NCBI GenBank assembly: GCA_002721815.1
Contig: PBLQ01000001.1
Location: 1-64,000 of the forward strand
Length of the DNA: 64,000 nt
Source of the DNA: Myxococcales bacterium
Lineage (GTDB): Bacteria; Myxococcota; UBA727; GCA-2721815
Direction of reading: 5' to 3'
Position numbers and translations under genes: made by a program. This document shows, in pieces, positions 43,844 to 53,037 of this stretch. The first letter of the stretch is position 1; each line of letters starts with the position of its first letter. The notes under the pieces were generated by a model. It did no database searches, had not been told where the DNA came from, and was given only the letters and a program-made list of their open reading frames with translations.

Positions 43844-45932
43844 GTTGATCCTGTGGCAAGGGTAAATCCAAAGCCGGCGAAACCACTTCATACCAAAACG
43901 ACTGACACTCTTGCATTGAGCGCAATGCTTTAAAGGGTGGCAAGGAGCGCTTGAGGGTTTTCCCGTATCCTTTAGATGACAAACGACCATCCATAATGGC
44001 AACAATACCGGCATCCTCAGCGTGTCGCATCAATCGACCCGCACCTTGCTTTAAGATTTGTGCAGCCTGAGGCAACGCTAATTCGTTAAAGGGCGATCGG
44101 TTTTGGCGACGCAACCATTGGCTTTTCGCCCGTTGTAATGGTTCCACTGGAGGTTTAAATGGCAATCGGTCCATGACCACCAAACGCAAGGCTTTCCCTT
44201 GAACGTCCACGCCCATCCAAAATGAATGTGTGGCCATCAACACCACCGGTCCCTGCTCACTTTCTTGTTTAAATAATGACAGCAAGGTCATCTTGGGCTT
44301 TTCGCCTTGGACCAATACACGGATTCCGCGTAGTAAAAAGCGATGGGACAACCGGTCTTTAGCTGCCGACATGGCCCTATAAGAGGTGAACAGCAAGAAA
44401 GCCCCTCCAGAAGACAAATCGATCAGGTCCATCACCTCGTCATCGTAACGGTATATAAAATCGGGATGGTCGGGTGCAGGCATCCCCTCTGGACAATACA
44501 AGCCACAACGCCCCTGAAAATCAAAGGGTGATTGGTACAGCTCTGTTTGCAGTTCAGTGGAAGGCGTCTCAGGATGAAACAACCCCACTCGTCGACAAAA
44601 AGGTGCCAGTTTGTTGGCAACAGAAATAGACGCGCTGGTGAGAACGAACGCCCGAGGTGAATTCCAAAATGCATTTTGTAACACTTGGGAGACATCCACG
44701 GGGGCACATATTAAATTAATGTGATCGTCTTCCGGTTGACCGTAAGAGACAAAGCCCAATTCCAAACCTTTATCAGACAATGTAAAGTCCATTTCGGACC
44801 AAATACGTGCCGCTCGCTTTTCAAGATTCCCTATTTCCACCGTGAGCAGTTCGTCGTCGGCAGCAACATTGTTTTGCATTTCTTTAATGGCATCCATGAC
44901 GCCTTTAAAGGCGGTTTGAAAATCATGATGAAAATCTCGACGCTGAAAATCCTCGTAAACATCGGCCAAAAGCTGTCCTTCTGGTTGATGGCTGTCGGGC
45001 GACCAGGGATGCAGCATGGTCCAAAAACTGAGCTGCATGGACTCAAAAAAACCAGCCAAAGAGGTCTGCGTGGTGGCCCCCAATAGGGCTTTGTGTTTTT
45101 CACACTCGCGATGCAATCGACCAAAACCTTGTGATGAGATTTGAAACCCAAATTGTCGAGATGCGATTTCTTCAAGCAAATGAGCCTCGTCAATAATCCA
45201 AGCATCCACATCTGGAAGGATTTGTCCGAAACTCTGCTCTTCCCAAGAATCGTGACCAGGCTTTTGGCTTTGCATCCGCAGCATTCGATCCGCGCAGAGC
45301 AAGGCGTGGTTCACAATCACCCAATCCGCTTCTTGAGCTCGGTCTCTCAGGCGGGTCACAAAACAGCCTTTGTAATCAGGGCACTTCCTGCCCAAGCAGG
45401 TCTCTGAACGTGCGTCGAGTTCCCGCCACAAAAAAGAGTTCTCAGACATAAAGGGTGCTTCGGCTTTATCTCCCGTATCTGTCACCTCAGACCATGAAAT
45501 CAACTGTGCCATTTCATCCACCCCTCCCTCTTCCATGAGGGGCAATCCCGGTGCGTGGGTGGCCAAACGATGCTGGCACAGGTAATTGGAGCGCCCTTTC
45601 ATCAGCACCACATTGGGCGGCTGCTCTCCAGCCGCACTGAGGGCAGCAAAGAAATCAGGTAAATCCTTTTGAAAAAGCTGGTCTTGCAAAGCCAAAGTGC
45701 CTGTCGAAATTAACACCCGCTTCTCAGCGCAGTAGGCCGCGGCCAAATAAGCCAAGCTTTTTCCGGTGCCCGTCCCAGCTTCCACCACCAGCTGTCCAGA
45801 CCCCGAACGCAATTGGGCCATGATGTTCAAAGCCAAATTGAGCTGGTCTTCCCGGAGCTGAAAGCGGGGAAAATAGGCTTTTAAAGGCCCATCAGGGGCA
45901 AAAAGCGCCCTTAGTCGTTCTGTGGCATCCAA
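43836..45932 (-). CDS. DinG/YoaA-like ATP-dependent DNA helicase
   Basis: This superfamily 2 (XPD-type) helicase has about 698 residues. Walker A is VEAGTGTGKSLAY; the DEAH box is IIDEAHLLEE. Cysteines in YLCQHRL and CLGRKCPDYKGC are placed like the four ligands of the XPD/DinG iron-sulfur cluster. The helicase C-terminal motifs include VLMATHSFWMGVDVQG and the final GAGRLMR. It unwinds damaged or structured DNA in the cytoplasm. I choose TTG 45932, which follows CAGGAG by 6 bases; an upstream TTG at 45965 has no site. It is divergent from the FHA activator gene. Confidence 0.93.
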   Translation of the reverse strand: MDATERLRALFAPDGPLKAYFPRFQLREDQLNLALNIMAQLRSGSGQLVVEAGTGTGKSLAYLAAAYCAEKRVLISTGTLALQDQLFQKDLPDFFAALSAAGEQPPNVVLMKGRSNYLCQHRLATHAPGLPLMEEGGVDEMAQLISWSEVTDTGDKAEAPFMSENSFLWRELDARSETCLGRKCPDYKGCFVTRLRDRAQEADWVIVNHALLCADRMLRMQSQKPGHDSWEEQSFGQILPDVDAWIIDEAHLLEEIASRQFGFQISSQGFGRLHRECEKHKALLGATTQTSLAGFFESMQLSFWTMLHPWSPDSHQPEGQLLADVYEDFQRRDFHHDFQTAFKGVMDAIKEMQNNVAADDELLTVEIGNLEKRAARIWSEMDFTLSDKGLELGFVSYGQPEDDHINLICAPVDVSQVLQNAFWNSPRAFVLTSASISVANKLAPFCRRVGLFHPETPSTELQTELYQSPFDFQGRCGLYCPEGMPAPDHPDFIYRYDDEVMDLIDLSSGGAFLLFTSYRAMSAAKDRLSHRFLLRGIRVLVQGEKPKMTLLSLFKQESEQGPVVLMATHSFWMGVDVQGKALRLVVMDRLPFKPPVEPLQRAKSQWLRRQNRSPFNELALPQAAQILKQGAGRLMRHAEDAGIVAIMDGRLSSKGYGKTLKRSLPPFKALRSMQECQSFWYEVVSPALDLPLPQDQLI

Positions 45933-46024
45933 ATGTTTCTCCTGGTCAACATGTTGCACACACAAAGCTTTTTCTTGCTGCGTTTTCGTGTAAGATACGG
46001 CTGCACCGCTGTAAAGGAGCGACT

Positions 46025-47380
46025 ATGTCCGAAAATGCGATAACCCGGGGAGCCACGGTGGTGGTGGGCAGCGCTGGCACACTGGCAGTCACCCGTCCCA
46101 CTTTCAAACTGGTGCCCCGTGTTGGACCCCCTGAGGTGTTTGACCAATGGAAGGTTCGAATCGGTTCAGGTCCAGGCAACGATTGGGTCCTCAAAGACAA
46201 CACCGTTTCGGCCACCCACGCCGAAATCACCGTGACGGACAAAGGCTTTCGCATCAAAGACACTGGAAGTACCAATGGGACCTTCATCGATGGCATTCGT
46301 GTCATGGACGCCATCTTAGCCCCCGGAAAAAAAGTATCTTTCGGCAATTTTGAAACGGAATTTCATGTTTTAGAAGACACGGTCAGTGAGAAAATATTTG
46401 AAAGCGAAGAATACCACGGAGCCGTGGGCCGTTCCGCGCACATGCGCACCTTGTTTTCACGCATTCAAAAAGTAGCCACCACACCCGCAACCGTGCTCAT
46501 TCAAGGTGAAACCGGTACGGGCAAAGAAGTCGTCGCTTGGGCCATCTACGAAGCAAGCAATCGGAAAGACGAAAACTTCGTGGTCATCGACTGCTCTGCC
46601 ATCCCCAAAAATCTGATTGAGTCCGAGCTTTTTGGGCACGAAAAAGGGGCCTTCACCGGGGCGGTGAGTCAACGCAAAGGGGCTTTCGAGCGGGCCCATG
46701 GCGGCACCCTGTTTTTGGACGAATTGGGTGAACTGGAATTAGAGCTCCAACCCAAACTGCTGCGCGCACTCGAACAACGAAAAATCCAACGGGTGGGCGG
46801 TGATAAACCCATCGATGTCGATGTGCGCATCATCGCTGCTACCAATCGCGATTTGCAGCGCCACGTGGCCCAAGGTTCTTTTCGTGAAGATCTCTATTAC
46901 CGCTTGGCGGTGGTGAATCTTGATTTACCCCCCCTGCGAGAGCGCCTCGAAGACTTGGATGTTCTGGTCAACCATTTCCTGCATCAAATGGGTAAAGCGG
47001 CAGAAGACCTGCCCGAGGGCTCCATGGATATTTTTAGGCAACACACCTGGCCAGGTAATTGTCGTGAGTTGCGCAATGCCGTGGAACGCGCCGTGGTTCT
47101 TGGGGAAGCCGTACCGCAACCCACACCACGGCAATCCGCCGCAAGCAGTGCCGAATCTGGCCCACAAACGGTGGTGCACAACATTGATATGCAAACGGCT
47201 TACAAAGCGCAAAAAGCTGAGGTCATTGCAGACTTCGAAGAAAAATATGCACGCTTGTTACTCAAAGCACATCAAGGCAATGTTTCGGCCGCAGCGCGAC
47301 AAGCCGGCATCGATCGCATGAGTTTGCACAAAATCTTAAGTCGTTATGATCTCGATCCTCACCAACTGGCGCGAGGCTAA
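46025..47380 (+). CDS. FHA-domain sigma-54-dependent activator
   Basis: The 451-residue regulator has an N-terminal FHA domain (IGSGPGNDWVLKDNTVSATH...DTGSTNGTF) that should bind phosphothreonine. An AAA+ sigma-54 interaction domain follows, with Walker A GETGTGKE, the sigma-54 contact loop GAFTGA, Walker B GTLFLDELGEL and the arginine region FREDLYYRL. The C-terminal Fis-type HTH is NVSAAARQAGIDRMSLHKIL. Such proteins link Ser/Thr kinases to sigma-54 promoters and are common in myxobacteria. ATG 46025 follows AAAGGAG. It heads a same-strand run through the LpoA-like and FliH/SctL-like genes and may control them; no -24/-12 promoter was found in the small gaps. Confidence 0.95.
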   Translation: MSENAITRGATVVVGSAGTLAVTRPTFKLVPRVGPPEVFDQWKVRIGSGPGNDWVLKDNTVSATHAEITVTDKGFRIKDTGSTNGTFIDGIRVMDAILAPGKKVSFGNFETEFHVLEDTVSEKIFESEEYHGAVGRSAHMRTLFSRIQKVATTPATVLIQGETGTGKEVVAWAIYEASNRKDENFVVIDCSAIPKNLIESELFGHEKGAFTGAVSQRKGAFERAHGGTLFLDELGELELELQPKLLRALEQRKIQRVGGDKPIDVDVRIIAATNRDLQRHVAQGSFREDLYYRLAVVNLDLPPLRERLEDLDVLVNHFLHQMGKAAEDLPEGSMDIFRQHTWPGNCRELRNAVERAVVLGEAVPQPTPRQSAASSAESGPQTVVHNIDMQTAYKAQKAEVIADFEEKYARLLLKAHQGNVSAAARQAGIDRMSLHKILSRYDLDPHQLARG

Positions 47381-47397
47381 AAATGAGAGGTATGCAT

Positions 47398-49521
47398 ATG
47401 AAGCGGTCCTTGTGGATCATGGTGTTGGCCTTCACCCTGGGTGTGACCTCAGGCTGTGCTTTACTCCAAAGTTACCGCCCATCCAGCCGCATGGTCACCG
47501 TTAACGGGGTAGAAATTTCAGCCGAACAGGCCGGACACGACCTGTTCAAAGAAGCCATGGACTCCCGCCAAGGAAAAAACGATGAAACGGCCAAACACCT
47601 CCTGGCCCAAGTCATCAAAAAATATCATGATACCACCGCCGCCCATTTGGCATACGTGGAGCTGGGCCGACTCTTTTTGGACCACCAACAACCAGAGAAA
47701 GCACAAAGAATTCTTGAGGTTTTCTTGGTCAAGCACCCATACACCCCCGCTGCAGATGAAGCGCGCTACCTGTTGGCACTCTCCCAAATGGCGCAAGGAA
47801 ACACAGATTCTGCGGCCCCGCAGCTCGACACCATTGTTGAAAAAGCAGGTGGGGATGCTGAGAGCAAAAGCAAAGCGCTCGAACTGGCCGAAGAACTGGA
47901 AGAAAAATCTCAAAATGCACAAGCCGTCCGTTACTACGCGCAGGCCCACCGCTTCAGCGATGACCTACAGGAACAAAAAACAATCGCCCAGAAGTTTGAA
48001 AGCCTGCTTGAAGATAACGTGGGTTTTACCGACGTGCGAAGACTCTACGAAACAGAACGCTCCCCGCCCGTTTTGCGTGAACTTCTCTCCATGAAAATGG
48101 CCAAAATCCATCTTCATTTGCAAGATCAAATACTCGCCCAACAAGTCATGGACCAATACATGCGCGAGTTCCCCCAAGGGCGTTTTGCTTCAGACATCAA
48201 AAGCATTCAGAAAGGACTGGCCAAGCAAGGAAAGGTCAAAGTGGGGCGCATTGGCTTGTTGTTACCCATGTCCGGCTCATTGAAAGCGTATGGTGAACGA
48301 ATTCTGACGGCCGTACAAATGGGTCTGGGTATGGACACCGTGCCTTTTGACGGGAAAAAACTCATTCAAACCAAAGGCGCCATCACCCTCATTACCCTCA
48401 ACACCCGAGGCGACGCCCAAAGGGCATTGGCCGCCATGGATCAGCTGGTGAACAAATACCAAGTCATGGGGGTGATTGGCGATCCGGCACCTGACACCGC
48501 TTTGCCCGTGGCCTTACGTGCGCAGGCCTATCAAGTCCCCCTCATTTCCTTGTCCCACCGTTCTAATCTGCCATTGCTGGGGCCGTATGTATTCCGTTTG
48601 GGCCTCACCCCTGAGAAACAAGCACAAAGCTTGGCCAACATTTCTATGGATATCCTTGGGCATCGTCGCTTTGCCATTGTCTACCCAAGGCACCAGTACG
48701 GATTGAACATGATGCATGCCTTTTGGAACGCTGTTCAATCCCGTCAAGGTGAGGTCACAGCCATCGAAGATTATGGCTTCGGGCAAACCACATTCACCTC
48801 CGAAGCAAAAAAACTGGTGGGGCGCTATTTTATTGAAAGCCGAAAAGAATATCTGGACTGCCGAAAAGCGGCTTTCGAAGTGGAAGACAGCTACCGGCGC
48901 AAAAAGGCGTTCGAACGGTGCAAAGATCAAGTGCCACCCATCGTTGATTTCGATGCCGTGCTCATCCCCGATCAAGCCCGAACGGTCTCATATGTTGTAC
49001 CCGCATTGGTGGCCGAAGATGTGCCCGTTTCACAAGATCGTCGCACCATGAACATTTATCGAAAAACCACCGGCGATGTGGCAGCACGACCCATTCAGCT
49101 CTTGGGTGGCTCCACCTGGAACAACGATAAGTTAGCGCAACGGCTCAGTAAAAATGGTGAGGGCGCCCTTTTTGTTGATGGGTTTTCCAGCACCGATGCA
49201 CGACCGATGGTCCAAAAATTTGTAGAGACATTCAAAGGCCACGTGGGCTCCGCGCCCTCTCGCTTGGATGCACAAGCCTATGATACCGCGCGCCTCTTTC
49301 ATCATGTTTTGGAGGGCAAAGGGAACACGGGTGTGACCAATCGCGCCACCTTGCAACAGGCCATCTTGACCGTCCAAGGCCTTGAAGGCGTTACGGGTGA
49401 CATTGTTTTTGACGCCAATGGCGAATCACAGAACCCGTTGCTGCTCTTTCAATTCGCCAAAGGTGTCATTCAGCCCACCAGTCCTGAAACATTGGTAACG
49501 CCAGAAGAAGGGGGTGGCTGA
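47398..49521 (+). CDS. LpoA-like lipoprotein, TPR plus periplasmic-binding-protein fold
   Basis: The 707-residue lipoprotein has a signal ending VTSGC (Cys20). The N-terminal half is TPR-like (AHLAYVELGRLFLDHQQPEKA and similar). The C-terminal half begins VKVGRIGLLLPMSGSLKAYGERI and has the type I periplasmic-binding fold of amino-acid receptors and of LpoA. LpoA is the outer-membrane activator of penicillin-binding protein 1A in E. coli. ATG 47398 is preferred over ATGs at 47383 and 47392 because AGAGG is 7 bases upstream. Its stop overlaps the next start (TGATG), so it is coupled to a FliH/SctL-like gene, an unusual neighbour for LpoA. An alternative is a binding-protein-like sensor. Confidence 0.85.
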   Translation: MKRSLWIMVLAFTLGVTSGCALLQSYRPSSRMVTVNGVEISAEQAGHDLFKEAMDSRQGKNDETAKHLLAQVIKKYHDTTAAHLAYVELGRLFLDHQQPEKAQRILEVFLVKHPYTPAADEARYLLALSQMAQGNTDSAAPQLDTIVEKAGGDAESKSKALELAEELEEKSQNAQAVRYYAQAHRFSDDLQEQKTIAQKFESLLEDNVGFTDVRRLYETERSPPVLRELLSMKMAKIHLHLQDQILAQQVMDQYMREFPQGRFASDIKSIQKGLAKQGKVKVGRIGLLLPMSGSLKAYGERILTAVQMGLGMDTVPFDGKKLIQTKGAITLITLNTRGDAQRALAAMDQLVNKYQVMGVIGDPAPDTALPVALRAQAYQVPLISLSHRSNLPLLGPYVFRLGLTPEKQAQSLANISMDILGHRRFAIVYPRHQYGLNMMHAFWNAVQSRQGEVTAIEDYGFGQTTFTSEAKKLVGRYFIESRKEYLDCRKAAFEVEDSYRRKKAFERCKDQVPPIVDFDAVLIPDQARTVSYVVPALVAEDVPVSQDRRTMNIYRKTTGDVAARPIQLLGGSTWNNDKLAQRLSKNGEGALFVDGFSSTDARPMVQKFVETFKGHVGSAPSRLDAQAYDTARLFHHVLEGKGNTGVTNRATLQQAILTVQGLEGVTGDIVFDANGESQNPLLLFQFAKGVIQPTSPETLVTPEEGGG

Positions 49522-50081
49522 TGTCAGAAGACAAACCCGGACCTGTACATGAAGAGGCTGCGTTTATCTTGGATAAAGCACGTGGTTTGGTGCGCGACAT
49601 GTTGGCCGAAGCCGATCATGAAGTGGCCGCACAGATCGAAGCCGCATCCCAAAAGGGGCAAAATGAGGGCCGCGCTGCGCTCGACGACAAACAAGCACTG
49701 GTGCAAGATTTAGAAAACCGCATTCACGCTGAACTGTCAGAACAAGGCGTATCGGCAGCACTCTCGCTTTCGAAAGCTTTGCTGCTCACTGAACAAACAG
49801 AAAACAAAGAATTTGTCGTAGAGTTGGTGGCCAATGCGCTTGCCAGTGTGAAGGACGCCGATCGGGTATGGTTACGCGTCAACCCTTTAGATGCCCCCAC
49901 GCTCAAAACCCATAAAGGTCGGTTGATCAACGTCTTGGGCCGGGCCAGCGATATCGACATTCGGGTAGACCGCTCTGTGAAACAAGGCGGCGTGCTTATT
50001 CAAACAGGAGCTGGTGCGGTGGATGCCCAACTCGACACCCAACTGGAAGAGATCGGTCGCATCTTAGGCGTGGACCCATAG
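49521..50081 (+). CDS. FliH/SctL-like stator protein, first copy
   Basis: The 186-residue cytoplasmic protein has a helical, coiled-coil-like N-terminal half rich in Ala, Glu and Lys. A C-terminal domain follows with VWLRVNPLDAPTLKT, DIDIRVDRSVKQGGVLIQTG and GAVDAQLDTQLEEIGRIL. This is the FliH/HrpE/YscL pattern, seen also in V-type ATPase E subunits. The family is the peripheral stalk holding the export ATPase of flagella and type III secretion. No export ATPase or other secretion gene is in the window. ATG 49521 overlaps the preceding stop. Confidence 0.75.
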   Translation: MSEDKPGPVHEEAAFILDKARGLVRDMLAEADHEVAAQIEAASQKGQNEGRAALDDKQALVQDLENRIHAELSEQGVSAALSLSKALLLTEQTENKEFVVELVANALASVKDADRVWLRVNPLDAPTLKTHKGRLINVLGRASDIDIRVDRSVKQGGVLIQTGAGAVDAQLDTQLEEIGRILGVDP

Positions 50082-50090
50082 GATTGCCAC

Positions 50091-50894
50091 ATGGCGAAAG
50101 TAATTAAACGCGGCGGCGGTACGCAAAAGCCCTCTAGCTCCTCTCCGGCACCAAGACAAACTGCCAAGCGCACGGGCAAGGTGATCGATCGCCAGGTTTA
50201 TCAAGCTCAACAAGATGCCCAGGAAATCATCACGGCCGGAGAAAACGAAAAAAGACAACGGGAAGAGGCTGGTGTGCAATCAGCACAACAAGCCTATGAA
50301 GAACACTTCGTCCAGGCCCAAGCCAGCACCGAGGCTGAACTCGCCGGCAAACTAATTCAAATCTTTCAACAAAGGCGGTTATTGGTGGCCACCGCCCTCG
50401 AAGATGTACAAACCCTGAGCGTGGAAATTATCCACAAAATTTTGGGTGCCCCCCTTCAACTGGGACAAGCCGTCATCACACAGCAAACGCAAGAGGAAGA
50501 GGCGACACTGCTGGGCCGTCGCACCCTGTCCGTTGGTATCCCGGCCGAGGTCCATCAAAAATTGAAGTCGTTGGCCCCTGACTTTTTGGACGCCTTGACC
50601 CAGTGCCCTGATATCGAGCTCTCAGATACGGAAGGGCAAACCTCTTTGGGATGGGTCGCAGTGAACCAACTGCGTTTTGCCATAGATGCCCGTGATTTGC
50701 TTTCTCAGCTCGGCGAATCTTTGGGGATGGTGCTGCCCGATTTAAACCCTCCGGAGCCTGCATCCAGTACCGCCCCAGCACTTTTGGAAGATGAGGGCGA
50801 AGACAGCGTGGTCGAAAAAACCATGGCCATAAGCCTTGAAGAACTCAAATCCATGGCTGAGGCGGCTAAAAAGCGGAAAAAGAGCGAAGATTGA
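50091..50894 (+). CDS. FliH/SctL-like protein, second copy
   Basis: The 267-residue protein has a basic, Ser/Pro-rich N-terminus, a long charged helix (YQAQQDAQEIITAGENEKRQ onward) and a C-terminal domain with LSVEIIHKILGAPLQ, LSVGIPAEVHQKLKS and WVAVNQLRFAIDARDLLSQL. The last part mirrors the FliH/SctL end. It then has an extra acidic tail ending in AAKKRKKSED. It is weaker as a family member than its neighbour, with moderate confidence. ATG 50091 follows AGGA, which overlaps the previous stop codon. Two such proteins in tandem could form the asymmetric pair that FliH makes as a dimer. The tail is not found in standard FliH. Confidence 0.65.
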   Translation: MAKVIKRGGGTQKPSSSSPAPRQTAKRTGKVIDRQVYQAQQDAQEIITAGENEKRQREEAGVQSAQQAYEEHFVQAQASTEAELAGKLIQIFQQRRLLVATALEDVQTLSVEIIHKILGAPLQLGQAVITQQTQEEEATLLGRRTLSVGIPAEVHQKLKSLAPDFLDALTQCPDIELSDTEGQTSLGWVAVNQLRFAIDARDLLSQLGESLGMVLPDLNPPEPASSTAPALLEDEGEDSVVEKTMAISLEELKSMAEAAKKRKKSED

Positions 50895-50956
50895 AAGGGT
50901 TGCGTCGTTCAAATTAGTCCTTTATGCTCGCGCGGTTATCTTTACAGGATGGTTAA

Positions 50957-51697
50957 ATGACCCACTCAAAGCGGCCCAAACACATCGCAATTATCATGGA
51001 CGGCAATGGTCGATGGGCAAAGGCCCAAAGCGAGCCGCGTCTTTATGGGCACCGTGCGGGTGCCAAAGTGGTGCGTGAAATAACCACCCACGCGGCCAAA
51101 TCCGGCATTGCATACCTCACGCTTTATGCCTTTTCCCATGAGAACTGGAAACGTCCCACTGAAGAAGTGGAAGGCTTAATGAAGCTGTTGTGGGAATACC
51201 TCAAGCAAGAAAAAGCAACGCTTTTAAAAAACCGCATCCAACTTTCCAGCATCGGTAACGCCCAACGTCTGCCGCTCACCGTTCGCACCTTGTTGGCTTC
51301 AGTACAAAAGGCCACCCAAGGACTGAACGGAATGCGCCTGACCTTGGCCCTCTCCTACGGCGGTCAAGATGAGATCACCCGAGCCATGCAAAAGATTGGG
51401 CAAAAGATTGCAGCGGGCCATATTCAGCCTGAAGATATCAATCCGCAAATGATCGAGCAGAATTTGGATACTCACGATATGCCACCACCCGATTTAATTA
51501 TTCGGACCAGTGGTGAACAGCGCCTGTCGAATTTTCTTCCCTGGCAAAGTGCCTACTCCGAGTTCTATTTCACCGATGTCCCTTGGCCGGCCTTTACCGT
51601 GGACGAATTTGAAAAAGCCATCGCCACCTATAACCTGCGCGATCGACGCTACGGCCAAGCAAGTGCTTCTCACATCCAATTGGTTCAAGGTCAGTAA
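50957..51697 (+). CDS. uppS: Undecaprenyl diphosphate synthase
   Basis: This is a 246-residue cis-prenyltransferase that makes the C55 lipid carrier used for peptidoglycan and O-antigen. It has the catalytic IIMDGNGRW (Asp15), GHRAGAK, YAFSHENWKRP, LSYGGQDEI, and the C-terminal PDLIIRTSGEQRLSNFLPWQ with SEFYFTDVPWP. All substrate-binding residues of the family appear present and the length is typical. ATG 50957 follows AGGA by 7 bases. It is a 3-base gap from cdsA, the usual neighbour. Confidence 0.97.
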   Translation: MTHSKRPKHIAIIMDGNGRWAKAQSEPRLYGHRAGAKVVREITTHAAKSGIAYLTLYAFSHENWKRPTEEVEGLMKLLWEYLKQEKATLLKNRIQLSSIGNAQRLPLTVRTLLASVQKATQGLNGMRLTLALSYGGQDEITRAMQKIGQKIAAGHIQPEDINPQMIEQNLDTHDMPPPDLIIRTSGEQRLSNFLPWQSAYSEFYFTDVPWPAFTVDEFEKAIATYNLRDRRYGQASASHIQLVQGQ

Positions 51698-51700
51698 ACA

Positions 51701-52555
51701 GTGAGTAATCTGACCCTAAGGATTCTCAGCGCGCTGGTGTTGGCCCCCTTGGTTCTGCTGTGCTTACATGCCGGTGGCCTCTACACCCAAATATTGCTTA
51801 CTGTGGTCACAGCTGCCGCCATGTGGGAATGGGGATGTATGTTTCTCCCCAAAGATGTGGCAACCCGCATCTTTGTTGTAGTCCTTACCTCGCTGTGCGC
51901 CTTTGTTTTAATGGGGACAAACTCTTTTCTGTTGGGCTTCCTTTGTGTGTTTTGGACTTTCATGCTGCTCTTCTTGTCTTTCCTCTTGCCCGTAGGACCC
52001 AAGTGGGAAGGGTTTGACAGCATCACCCGAGCGGCATTCGGATTGTTTTACGCGGTCATTCCCATTGCGTCTTTCGCATGGCTTCGTGCGAAAGGGGACG
52101 TGGACTTCCCTCAATCTGGAGGCGACTGGGTTTATTTGGGGTTGCTGTGCACCTGGGTCGACGATTCATTCGCGTATTTTGCTGGACGTGCCTTTGGGAA
52201 GCACCCCTTCTTTCCATCCGTTAGCCCCAAGAAAACTTGGGAAGGTTTTTATGGAGGAATGCTTGGTGCGGTCCTCATTCCTTTGGCCGTTTTGTACTGG
52301 CTCATTCCAGCGACGGGTTGGCCCTTTTTTCAGGGTCTCATCTACGTGGACATCCTGTGGGTCGCTGTACCCATCTCAGTACTCGGCCCCTTAGGTGACC
52401 TTCTCGAAAGCAAAATTAAGCGCGAGTTCTCAGTCAAAGATTCTGGCAACCTCATTCCCGGTCATGGCGGGATGCTCGACCGTGCGGATGCCCTGCTGCT
52501 CACCTTGCCATGGGTCCTCACTTACGCTGAAGTGATTCGCCCTCTGCTGAAATAA
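51701..52555 (+). CDS. cdsA: Phosphatidate cytidylyltransferase
   Basis: This is a 284-residue, multi-helix inner-membrane enzyme making CDP-diacylglycerol from phosphatidate and CTP, the branch point of phospholipid synthesis. The family signature is visible near the C-terminus (SVKDSGNLIPGHGGMLDRAD), with the conserved Asp pair, and the KKTWEGFYGG loop precedes it. The start is GTG 51701, 3 bases after the uppS stop. The gene is convergent with the small lipoprotein gene at 52571 (15 bases). Further isoprenoid or outer-membrane genes often found after cdsA are absent. Confidence 0.96.
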   Translation: MSNLTLRILSALVLAPLVLLCLHAGGLYTQILLTVVTAAAMWEWGCMFLPKDVATRIFVVVLTSLCAFVLMGTNSFLLGFLCVFWTFMLLFLSFLLPVGPKWEGFDSITRAAFGLFYAVIPIASFAWLRAKGDVDFPQSGGDWVYLGLLCTWVDDSFAYFAGRAFGKHPFFPSVSPKKTWEGFYGGMLGAVLIPLAVLYWLIPATGWPFFQGLIYVDILWVAVPISVLGPLGDLLESKIKREFSVKDSGNLIPGHGGMLDRADALLLTLPWVLTYAEVIRPLLK

Positions 52556-52570
52556 ATCATACCGTCAGGC

Positions 52571-53026
52571 TTAGTTTTCGGGCCCACAGTAAAAAACGGG
52601 ATCGGAGCCCTGTTCTGCGTCCTGGGCACGCAAACAATTCAGGTTTTCTTTGCGGCCACAATAGTAGCTGTTGCCCTCTTCCTCACAGCCCACACCCGCT
52701 TGATCACAAAACATGGTGTCTTCATCGCTACCAATAGACACACACACCCTGGGTGCAATACAATCACGTTCACTCCCATGTACCTCCGTACAGTTCGCCA
52801 CACTGTTGCAATCCGTACATTCGTTGGGAACGTTACGGGCGCAATCGGCATTGCTCTCACAAACGAGCAGGGGTTGGCACAAGCCATAGATGCACACCGT
52901 ATCGGTGGGGCAAGCGGCCACTTCGTCACATGGTGTGAAACGATAATCGTCTTCGCCGTCTGTGGTGGTAGATGGACAAGCCAAAACACCCATGGCGATG
53001 CTAAGAAGTATACCTGTGCGTATCAT
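52571..53026 (-). CDS. Small cysteine-rich lipoprotein
   Basis: The 151-residue protein has a lipoprotein signal ending GVLAC (Cys17) and about sixteen further cysteines, several in CxxC-like spacing (DEVAACPTDTVCIYGLC, CTDCNSVANC). It is likely disulfide-rich and surface-exposed. No known domain is recognised. ATG 53026 follows TAGGAGT by 8 bases. It is the last gene of the alr-mla operon, 11 bases after the OmpA-like gene, and may be an accessory outer-membrane part. Confidence 0.75.
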   Translation of the reverse strand: MIRTGILLSIAMGVLACPSTTTDGEDDYRFTPCDEVAACPTDTVCIYGLCQPLLVCESNADCARNVPNECTDCNSVANCTEVHGSERDCIAPRVCVSIGSDEDTMFCDQAGVGCEEEGNSYYCGRKENLNCLRAQDAEQGSDPVFYCGPEN

Positions 53027-53037
53027 TTTAGAAACTC

